Assembly: GCA_021234155.1 (NCBI GenBank) | Contig: JAJEKV010000002.1 | Coordinates: 17,112,041-17,176,040 of the forward strand | Direction of reading: 5' to 3' | DNA: 64,000 nt | Origin: Isoetes taiwanensis | Taxonomy: Eukaryota > Streptophyta > Lycopodiopsida > Isoetales > Isoetaceae | Part shown: piece after piece, positions 55,590-64,000 of the stretch | How positions within the stretch are numbered: the first letter of the stretch is position 1 | Layout of the letters: each line of letters opens with the position of its first letter | Program-made: the position numbers and the translations under genes | The notes under the pieces: generated by a model | Told to the model about the DNA's origin: nothing | Seen by the model: the letters and a program-made list of their open reading frames with translations, nothing else | The model's database searches: none

Positions 55590-56250
55590 ATCTCCTATTC
55601 ATTGGAGAAATTATCAGATGCAGGCACATGCTCTATATCATGCATCTCCATATCTTCCCTGGTTGGACTTTCAACCTCAAAACTATTGATCTTTTCTATA
55701 TCAATGTAAAGAGAAAATAAATTACCTCCTCCTTGTCACATAGGCAATGTCTCCAACACTTTCAAGAATGCTCAGCCCAAGAACCTCTACATCAATATCG
55801 GAATTAAAGTGGGTCAACTCTGCATCATCACATTCATCATCTAGAGCTTTGGGAAAAAGCTTTGGTCTAGAATGCATGCGAATCCTACACCCTGCATGTT
55901 CAAGCAAAAGTGGATTAGACAAAGCAGAACTATCAAGCAAAAGTGGATTAGACAAAGCAAGCAGAACTACCAATCGCCGATTGAACAAAGCAAGGTGGAT
56001 CCCCTTCTTTTGTTGCAGATCTGAAGCTCTAAATTTAAAATGTTCTTTGAGGAGATGGTCTTTGGAGGGGTAAGCTCTTTGTTCTTTGACCGACGGGGGG
56101 CACCACGGTTGCATTTTCTCGCAACACATTCCACAGTAATAGAGGCACCGTTTGCATCGAACCTTACATCTTTCACCGCAAGCGATACTGCATATTGTAA
56201 TGTAAACCTAAACCTAAAACAAAAATATGGACTTATTAGGAAAAAAAAAA
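55590..56250 (-). pseudogene. Unrecognised coding-like fragment inside the candidate Helitron
   Basis: Overlapping minus-strand frames carry protein-like sequence. From about 56215: AVSLAVKDVRFDANGASITV and RRSKNKELTPPKTISSKN. From about 55890: HSRPKLFPKALDDECDDAEL and SDIDVEVLGLSILESVGDIA, ending at an AGGAG/GTAATT donor near 55727. A possible next exon at about 55697-55600 (FEVESPTREDMEMHDIEHVP) ends in a stop, although the phases do not fit cleanly. An 11-residue repeat, SNPLLLDSSAL / SNPLLLEHAGC, comes from a 33-base tandem duplication. No family is recognised. It may be a captured gene fragment. Confidence 0.35.
55900..55965. repeat. Tandem duplication of a 33-base unit
   Basis: TCAAGCAAAAGTGGATTAG and the bases following it occur twice in direct succession (55900-55932, 55933-55965). 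Being a multiple of three, it leaves the minus-strand frame open. Confidence 0.85.
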
Positions 56251-58846
56251 ACATTATTGATGTGTGGCTTAGGGCGAGGCGGCTTTTCGAGGAGGCATTG
56301 CATCGTAAAAAAATGCAATGCCTTAATCTTTTCTTTCGGTTTTCTTGATGTTTTGAGAGCTGTTTGACATGCTTGCAATGTGGAAAATAAATGGCACAAT
56401 GACAAATTGAACTGCACAAATAGTAGCAAGGAAGAAACAACAAATGATTGTCGAACAAACGGTGGAGAAGAAATAACAGAGGATAAGGGCAAAAGATTTA
56501 TCATCGCCTAGTATTTTGTATGGGAACGATTTTTGCAATGCAGAAGTCCCCTGTTAAATCAAAAAGGGCGCATAGATTTAAGGCGCCAAAATATTAAAGC
56601 TCCAAAACGTGGACAAAGGGTCAGAAGCTAAATATAAACATTCACCATGAAACCCATGTGGCCTGTGGGATTTGCCAGCTATGTGCCTGGATTAATGTAA
56701 GCATAGCATCCCAGACCGCGATTCAGCTATAGATTGCAAAAATCCCAGATAACAATTATTACCTGTACGTCGGGTAGATGGACACCCGTTTTCTTTTCTG
56801 TGTGGCTGTCTCCTTGCCCATTGGATTTGTTTCCTTTGTAATTCAAGTTAGCAAATATTGATCTGTTTCTGCTGAAAGAACTAAAAAAATTTAGAAGCCG
56901 AACAGTAAAGCTTTCCAACATCACCTAGCAGCTTGTGCTCATCTATACTTCTCTCTCCTTGTGCACCTCAAAAGCGACCTTCAATTAACTCGTCTATTAA
57001 ACGTGCTTGGTATCCATCACACTGCTTGTCTAAAGGAGCATGAATTCAGTCAGCCTTCATGGGATGTCATTATACATGACTATAGAGGATCAACCAATGT
57101 TTTCCCTTATTTAATCAGTGAAAAGTGAAAAAATAGAAAAAAGAATTAACAAAAGAAACGACTAACCTTTATCACCTTAATCAAGAAGAAAAGAGATATA
57201 ACTCAGCAAGATACTCAAATCGGCCCATCAAATAGAAGATTTAGTCTTATCACAACTATGGGATCTTGGCAAATGAAGCCTAAACCCATGTCTGCTGGTA
57301 TTTTGGTAATTTGAAACACAAATCAAAGAAGAAATGTTAGAAAATGAATGAAGAGCCAACTCATGTATTGGACAACTATGAGACAATGCGACAATAAATG
57401 GAAGTGCAGCAACTATGTGAAAGAAAGTACATGTATATGCCTAAGTAGCATGATGCAAAGCAACAATAAAGGAAAGTAAAAAAAACATCTAAGGCCACAA
57501 CACCAGCAAAAACATACAAATCATCAGTCCATGTTTACATAGTGATCAAAGGCTTGGACATTGATCAAAGGAAAGAAGGGGAATCAGGGAGAGGAAAAAA
57601 ATACCTTGAAATACTTGTTTCATCCAAGCATTGTCTCATCAATAATCGAGAAAGCACATCCAACAGGAAATGCTCCTAAGCCTATTATTCAATTGCAAAG
57701 AATGATGCAATCTTGCACCAAAGTTCAAGTAAGAAAGAATGAGCCTTCGCATTCTGTAAAAAGCAGCATAAACTAACATAAATGCTTACTTGCTCTATAA
57801 AACCATGGAACATGCGATCTGATTCCCATCTGCAAGAAGAGAAAAAAATGCATTGGCACATCGGCATACACAAACCCTCTGAAATCAGAACTTATTGGAG
57901 CACTTGAAAGGGCATATCTATGAAGGAAAAGGAACATCCGATTCAACAGGACCACTGGGATGCAATGGCAGGGCAAAAAGCTCATAACTTAAGCCAAAGA
58001 AGAAAAATGGATTCGTCAAGGGGCTCCTGTTTTAGCTGCTATTTTGTAAACCCTTAGTGCAATCTTTTAAGGTATAACATAATCGCTTCAGAGGGAGGAG
58101 AAGGTTATGTTTTTGCTAGAGGTTCATTCTACAGCATAGATGGACGTAGAGATGCAAAATCTTTGATCTACAACAAATCTCTAGTCCAAAAATCATTGTC
58201 CAGACCTGCGCCACAAAACCCTACAAAAAGGGAAAATACATCTTCAACCAAAGTGCAAATGATTAAAAATGTTCCTCGCATGATAGACTTACATGCTAGA
58301 TAGGTCCTCTACATGATAGCCTGGACCTATGAATCCTAGAAAAAGAAAATGATGGATCACCTTGCATCAATCAAAAATCTAAGGCTAAGCGTTATTTAAA
58401 AAGGTAAATTTGCTTCTGGCTTCTATTTGCGGATGAATGCAAGAAAAAATGTGGTGATTCTGCATTTCACAACCACAAAAAAACTCTGATGCACTTTTAA
58501 ATACAAATGGCATGAAATACTTACATCTATGATGCTGCCTTTGATGCTGCTCCTGTTCGCAGTGGAAGATCAATGACCCCAAGTTGTTAATGAACGACTC
58601 CTGATGAACGACTCCTGCAAGTTAGGTACAAATTCAGGAAACAAAGAAAATAATGAGGAGAAGAAAAAGCTCACCCGATATGAAATGAAAGATTCGGCAG
58701 TTGGACCAGAAACCTAGCTTGCAGGCACAGAGGCATCACAGACCACCTTAACTGCAAAAATCCACACAATTATTTCAAACATCAGAAACCCAAACCAAAT
58801 GCTAACGTTATGGTAACCCAAAAATCATCAACTGCGCCTCTTTTGA
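56251..58846. other. Remaining interior of the candidate Helitron
   Basis: AT-rich DNA with only short frames and no recognised protein. Several Lys-rich plus-strand frames are products of A-runs. Confidence 0.35.
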
Positions 58847-58854
58847 TCCCAAAT

Positions 58855-59276
58855 TAAACTAATTTCTCCCTACGCTAAAGTTAAAGCTACATACTTTTTC
58901 GAGCAAATTTTTGTGGCGCCATAAAAAATTAGGGAGGCGGAGATGACGGGCAAGCGCTTTCGAAAAATTTTAGCCACAGCTCAAATGTATGGCATAATTA
59001 TATGGAATGTTGCATCATTAATGCGGGCGGATCAGCGAATAATGGACAACAATTAATATGCCCATCACCTTAATGCATACTTGCAGGTTGTATGTGCCAT
59101 TAACACATCCAGCGTAATAAATATGTGCTTAACTTTGAGAATTGAGTTGGTGATCAATTCGAGAAACTTGGTGCTGAGAGATAACTGTACAATTGAGGTC
59201 AGTTGCTTTACAAACGGGATGAATTTATATGGAATATGTTATCTTGCACATTATTGGTAGCTCGGAGGAGTGGTCT
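58855..59276. repeat. Duplicated block, copy 1, part B
   Basis: Matches 61319-61742 over its length, from ACTAATTTCTCCCTA through GGAGGCGGAGATGACGGG, TGGCATAATTATATGGAATG and GGTGATCAATTCGAGAAACTT to GGAGGAGTGGT. Confidence 0.8.
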
Positions 59277-59853
59277 AGATGTTTATTTTGGCTAATTAGT
59301 ATGAGGAACTAAGTGAAGAAAAATTAATAGCAAGGCAAGACAATAAAGGCAAGCCTATAATCTACAATAAGTTCTGATGTTAAAAAGGCTTGCTAAATAA
59401 GAAAAGGGCTAACATTGCAGGAGATATCTATAAATAGAAGCTGAAGTTCAAATACTCATATCTCCGCAACCAGAGATCAAATTGAAGCGATTTTTACTTC
59501 TCTAGAACCAGCGGAGTCTAGTTTCCAAATTAGAGTGTGCTTTCCGTAGTTCATTTGTACGAGGGTGTAATATTTGAAAACGTGACAAAAGGTAAAAAAT
59601 GTCTGCTTTGCAAATATTAACTCTTATTTCAAAGAAACCCATTATTTTTCTTAGAGCCTTGTAATCTGATCATCTTCAATATCCTATCACTCACCTTGAG
59701 GCTAATTCTTGGAGCCTTGTGTTGAGAAAAGCTAGCTCGAGGAGAGAAGCTGCAAGTTGATTGGATGGATGCAACATTCAGCAATTGCCTTGCTACGGTT
59801 TGCCTTAAGCTTGAGTTTTAAACTAGTTGGGTGGTGAGCTATCTCTTTCTTAC
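59277..59853. other. Spacer between the two duplicated blocks
   Basis: No gene is recognised. It contains no match to the start of copy 2. Confidence 0.4.
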
Positions 59854-61170
59854 AACATGCTACCGCACAAGAACAATGAATTCCCAACCCTTGTCTCCTC
59901 CTCCTTCCGCTACATTGCTTGATGATACTACATCTGCCGCGGGTTTCTTACAAAAGATCACGCCGACGACATCTTTGACTAACAACAACGGCAGAACAAG
60001 CTAAGAAGAAATGCATAGGCAGTTCTACTAACCTAAGACAATAAAAAATATAAAGCAAGAATAAGCTCAGAGAAATCGCTTGTGCGATGCCACTAAGTTA
60101 AGATAATGAAGTCCTCTAAGCTTGTTGAACCCATAGTGTAGCTCAAACTCTGGTCATCCTTTACGAGTAAGTCGTAACTCTGGTATGCATAACTGGATAT
60201 GCATAATTGGATGTTGTTTACGTACCCGTACACTACAATTTTGTATGTATAGTACCTTGGTAGTGTACAGTACGTCTTGTACCTCTAAAGTGTAGGGTCA
60301 AAGAAACAAAAAAAAATTATTTAAATCATACCCTCATGTCAATTTTGTGCCCCCCCTCCCTCTCCAATGTCTAATGTCAATTTCAAGACTAAAAAAACTC
60401 TAATTGTATGTTTCTAGCTCTTGTAGTGTTCAATAAAGAGCAGATAAAATCTTTGTGCTTATATTTCAATCCATTTACATGAACTTTTTATTGCAGGTTC
60501 TTATTTGACCAGCCAGACCTCTTAACCAACTCTTTATAGTTCACATCTTATAGAAACTCCTCAAAAAAGTCGAACTTTAAGTCAGGGTTCAAAACCCACT
60601 TAGTCTAGCTACCATCGGGTGGGAGACGTGGGTGGGTGCAAGTCCCACCAAACTTGCCTTCAAATAAAAAAAAATTGCAATATTTATATAAAGAACTTTA
60701 TATTTTTTCCATACGTAACGTACTGTACGTACTAGAATAGCACATGGCAAATGTACGTAACGTACAAAAAGGCTCTAAACTACATAAAAGATAAAATACC
60801 TTAGAAGACGTACTGTACAAGTATTGTACACTAAGTACGTGACAACACTGGATCGGAGTTATACATATGCAATGTATGGAGGGAGATTAAATAGCATTAT
60901 GGCTTCAATAAGCTTAGAAGAATCACGTGTGCAATGCCACTAAGTTAAGATAATGAAGTACTCTAAGCTTACTAAAGCCATAGTGCATTTGAAACTCTGG
61001 TCACCCATTACGAGTAAGTTGTAACTCTAGTATGTATAATTGGGTTTCAATTATGCGTGCCAGAGTTATGCCTTATATAGGCAATGGATGGCCAAAGATT
61101 AAGCAGTATTATGGCTTCTACGAGCTTAGAGGAATTGCATGTAAGATTCTACCAAATTTACAAAATAATA
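59854..61170. repeat. Duplicated block, copy 2, part A
   Basis: Corresponds to 53823-54499 but is longer because a 636-base MITE-like element (60213-60848) sits in it. The block lacks the Helitron: after the TAATAATAATAA run it continues CAATAAGAGCAATAAAGAGC. Confidence 0.75.
60213..60848. mobile_element. MITE-like insertion, 636 bases, TSD TGGAT
   Basis: TGGAT occurs on both sides (60208-60212, 60849-60853). The duplicate locus near 54229-54233 has the uninterrupted AATTGGATCGGAGTTATAC, an empty site. The ends are imperfect inverted repeats: GTTGTTTACGTACCC on the left and, read inward from the right, GTGTTGTCACGTACTTAG. GTAC/ACGT palindromic words such as GTACGTAACGTAC fill both ends. No coding capacity. 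Confidence 0.75.
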
Positions 61171-61318
61171 ATAATAATAACAATAAGAGCAATAAAGAGC
61201 TCAGACGGATTGTTGCCACGGTCCTTCTAAGTCAACAAGCCCCATATAGTATAATGAAACTACTCAGGAGGATCGCCGCAATGATTATCTTGAGCTGAGA
61301 CATACCTATACAAGCCCT

Positions 61319-61742
61319 AAACTAATTTCTCCCTAAGCTAAAGCTAAAGCTAAAGCTACATATTTTTTCGAGCAGGTTTTTGTGGCGCAATCAAAAATTG
61401 GGGAGGCGGAGATGACGGGAAAGCGCTTCTGAAAAATTTTAGCCATAGCCAAAAAATATGGCATAATTATATGGAATGTTGCATCATTAATGCAGGTGGA
61501 TCTGCGAATAATGGGCAACAATTAATATGCCCATCGCCTTAATGCACACTTGCAGGTCATATGTGCCATTAACACGTCCAACGTAATAAGTACGTGCTCA
61601 ACAATTTGAGAATTGAGTTGGTGATCAATTCGAGAAACTTGATGCTGAAAGATAATTGTACAACTGAGGTCAGTTGCTTCACAAAAAGGAAGAATTTGTA
61701 TGGAGTAAGTTATCTTGCACATTACTGGTAGCTTGGAGGAGT
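61319..61742. repeat. Duplicated block, copy 2, part B
   Basis: Partner of 58855-59276. Near its start the unit GCTAAA is repeated four times (AGCTAAAGCTAAAGCTAAAG), a local expansion absent from copy 1. Confidence 0.8.
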
Positions 61743-64000
61743 GGTGCAAAGATTAAAATTTTATAGACATTTATTAAAAGGCCTCCATAATCAATAATGG
61801 TGGGCACATTCAAATTTAGAACATTAATGAAATTTGGCCATATGGCCCACATACGTAAATGTCCCTTAAACCCTAAATTTATTCCTTAATTCACCTTTTG
61901 AACCTGTAGGTCGAGTTTTGAGAAATCCTCGTCAGTTTCTTGCATTGTTTGATATGGTGCGAACCAAGCAGGCTCCCCCTAAAAGGTTTAGATGTTACTC
62001 GGGACACATTAATCCATCTTGTCAACAAGGGGAAGAGACCAAAGGAAGCACGTGGCATAGAAGCCTAGCTTTGAATATGTTTAGCACTAGCAATGACTGG
62101 TCAATCAGCTTGAGTGTTATATAGGATTGGATGAACCCAGGCACTCAGCAAATTTAGTAGCATCCGCTTTTGCAATATTTTCAGTAGATGTAGTACTAAT
62201 TTGAGGACTTCATCATGCAATGGCTACAGCTGATGATCAAAGGGGCATGTGGTAATAGTTAAGTTATTGATGAATGGGTGACGTGAATATTGATACTTTT
62301 GCTGAGAGTGTTTGTTGTTTCCATTTATCTAACATAAGCATCAAGGGGCCACATGAACTTGATAAGAAGTCTTCTAAATTATGAACTCATTGTGCATGTA
62401 TGTTAACATCATGTGACAGGAGCAATGACTAACATGTATTTCTCTTATAGCTACTCAAAAGACAATTGATGCATCATCTGGTAAAGATTGGCGTGGAGAA
62501 AGAGGTGTTGGACAAAAGCCCTAGCTCAACTGGTACAACCAAGGTTGGCTTCGTTATGTCAATAACACATCTGTAATGTCTAAGAAATTGGTTTTGAATA
62601 GGAACAAATCAATTTTGAAGCATATGTGTTCCAGTTGCTTTATTGATTTAGTTGTCCAGTTCTTTGATGATTAAAACACAGGACTGCAAGCAAGAGTTGC
62701 TCAGAATTTTCTTTGTTCTTTTTTTTGACATGAAGGTACATGTGATTGAGCACTCTATACATGTAGCATTCGTTGACTTGATGGTGGTAGTTTTGTACAA
62801 GGCCTATATGCGATTTAGAATGTAGATCAAATTGCTCCTTTTGCAATAGGGGAGCGTTCTTGCATTAGGGACCATACGCATATAATATGTTTTATGGATT
62901 TAATTCCTCCCTAGCATCCCCACCCACTTGAATTAACCATGTACAGATAGACAATGGAGCATGATGACCCATGAGTACAACAACTTATATGCGTTGATTG
63001 GGTAGTGATGGCTGGTATTTTGCTTCTTTTGCTTTTGTTGAAGTAATTCTCCTGACATGTGCGTTCTCAGGGCAGTAAGAGATAGTTACAACAACAAATT
63101 TTCATTCCAAAGTTTATCAAACTGATTTAAGTGTTTTGCTATCTAAACTTTTTGGAATGACATTTTAAATTTATTGTACTAGGCATTATCTGATAATATT
63201 AATGCTTGAGAGGTGTTGGCAGTTAAGTTCATTCAACATGTGTAGTTGATAATACCGAATAGTACTTGAGTGCCATAGATCTTTTGGCAGTGATTGTTGT
63301 ATTGTATTGATCCACTCATAGTATAGAATGCACCTATTGTGGTAACTACGTAACATTTTAACATATGGGTCTTTGTATATTCATTTATTTCTCTTAATCG
63401 CTTATGTTTATATACAATATAAGATGGGAATAATTAGCAATAAAGAAACGTGGATGCATGACTTAAGAGTCCAGTCATGTTGAAATATCATGCACGAGAT
63501 GTCCAGTCATACAAGAACGTGGATGCATGACTTACGAGTCCAGTCATGTTGAAATATCCTGCACTAGATGTCCAGTCATACAAGAACTTTTCTGTAAATT
63601 GCACGTGTGTTTGTCTAATCTGCAGTTAAATTTAAATGCCTTGCATTCTCCAAATATTCATATGTTGCCATGATATGTTTAGTATTCTATGGCAGTAGAT
63701 GTAATTAAAACTTGTGACTGGGTTTCACATTCTTTATATGCTACATGCATGGATATCTGGGGTATGGTTTTTTGTTTGTTAATAATTCAACCACATTACT
63801 GAGTTTATTTGGCATGCTAATTTTCTTAATATATTGCATGAAAAAAAAAGGCCTCTTCTACGTACTTGCTAAGGTTTGTGGGAAATTTATTTACCGGTAA
63901 TTCACATTCCACCTAAAATAAACTTTGGTTTAGATGCAAATAACAAAGCCAAGTCCAAATTTGAAGGCTGTATAAAATGAAACGACAACCAAGATGTAAT
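61743..64000. other. Intergenic DNA, no gene recognised
   Basis: AT-rich, with no frame above 70 codons that resembles a protein. It holds one 69-base tandem duplication (listed separately) and simple A- and T-runs. Confidence 0.4.
63448..63585. repeat. Tandem duplication of a 69-base unit
   Basis: Two adjacent copies (63448-63516, 63517-63585) start ACGTGGATGCATGACTTA and contain GTCCAGTCATGTTGAAATAT, with few differences. Confidence 0.9.

Larger units (their letters stand above)
54500..58846 (-). mobile_element. Candidate Helitron, about 4.3 kb
   Basis: The 3' end on the minus strand is canonical. An 8-bp GC-rich hairpin (TGCCCGGC, loop of 3, GCCGGGCA; 54511-54529) is followed by 7 bases and CTAG (54503-54500), and then a host T. 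The upstream limit is uncertain: a TC preceded by A at 58846-58847 (minus strand) is the best candidate 5' end, close to where duplicated-block sequence resumes (about 58855). No Rep/helicase is recognised inside, so it would be non-autonomous. The interior holds a minus-strand coding-like piece (55722-56250). Confidence 0.5.

Noticed and set aside
55967-56458. 163-codon minus-strand frame with a hydrophobic Cys-rich N-terminal part
   Set aside because: Only its C-terminal third looks protein-like and is reported with the Helitron fragment; the rest is AT-rich DNA read in an open frame.
61918-62124. Frame containing MVRTKQAPPKRF, reminiscent of a histone H3 tail
   Set aside because: Only the MxRTKQ start is similar; the rest shows no histone fold and the frame is 68 codons. 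Treated as chance.
62520-62560. TAGCTCAACTGGTACAACC, like a tRNA A box
   Set aside because: No matching anticodon arm, T arm or B box at tRNA distance downstream; not a tRNA gene.
1-64000. CRISPR arrays, rRNA genes, riboswitches
   Set aside because: No regularly spaced identical repeats with unique spacers, no rRNA core sequences and no recognisable aptamer were seen; the tandem repeats present have only two or three adjoining units.

Overview
The window is nuclear DNA of a land plant, most likely a fern. An intronless PPR-DYW editing-factor gene whose repeats read like fern PPR proteins and a five-exon U2 snRNP B'' gene point that way; the exact taxon is inference. Genes are sparse. Most of the window is nested transposable elements, and there is no sign of bacterial, organellar or viral origin.

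Layout. 1-3938: low-information DNA, an uncharacterised plus-strand ORF with one frameshift and one short intron (1943-3198), and the last exon of a small minus-strand gene. 3945-28650: one 24.7-kb composite LTR retrotransposon on the minus strand. It has 1.6-kb LTRs ending in TGTGACG/CGTCACA and a 5-bp target duplication ATGAG on both outer sides. It holds a degraded Ty3/gypsy chromovirus (gag, protease, RT, RNase H, integrase, detached chromodomain), extra ORFs upstream of gag, and an inverted 3'end-LTR-leader block that creates two large inverted repeats. That inverted internal LTR is split by a further insert of about 7.5 kb (8023-15556), which carries a transposase-like gene and a convergent FCP1/HAD-like phosphatase-related gene. 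The composite element sits inside the coding exon of the small gene, whose 5' half continues at 28651-28954.

31569-37538: a nearly full-length L1-type LINE on the minus strand, flanked by 15-bp target duplications and ending in a poly(A) tail. 39515-41725: intact PPR-DYW gene, minus strand. 42646-44130: intact U2B'' gene, minus strand. 46395-52285: a three-layer nest in which a NOG2-like GTPase gene fragment was broken by a Ty1/copia element, and the copia element was broken by a gypsy element of which the 3' end and LTR remain. 53823-61742: a diverged tandem duplication. Its first copy carries a candidate Helitron and its second a 636-bp MITE-like element. 61743-64000: no gene recognised.

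Only two genes look intact and functional: the PPR-DYW protein (organelle RNA editing) and U2B'' (splicing). The rest is transposon sequence or gene debris. Small indels between repeat copies are frequent in the transposon-dense part (about 4-28 kb), often at CAG/CTG sites. Some frameshifts there may therefore be consensus errors and not true decay.
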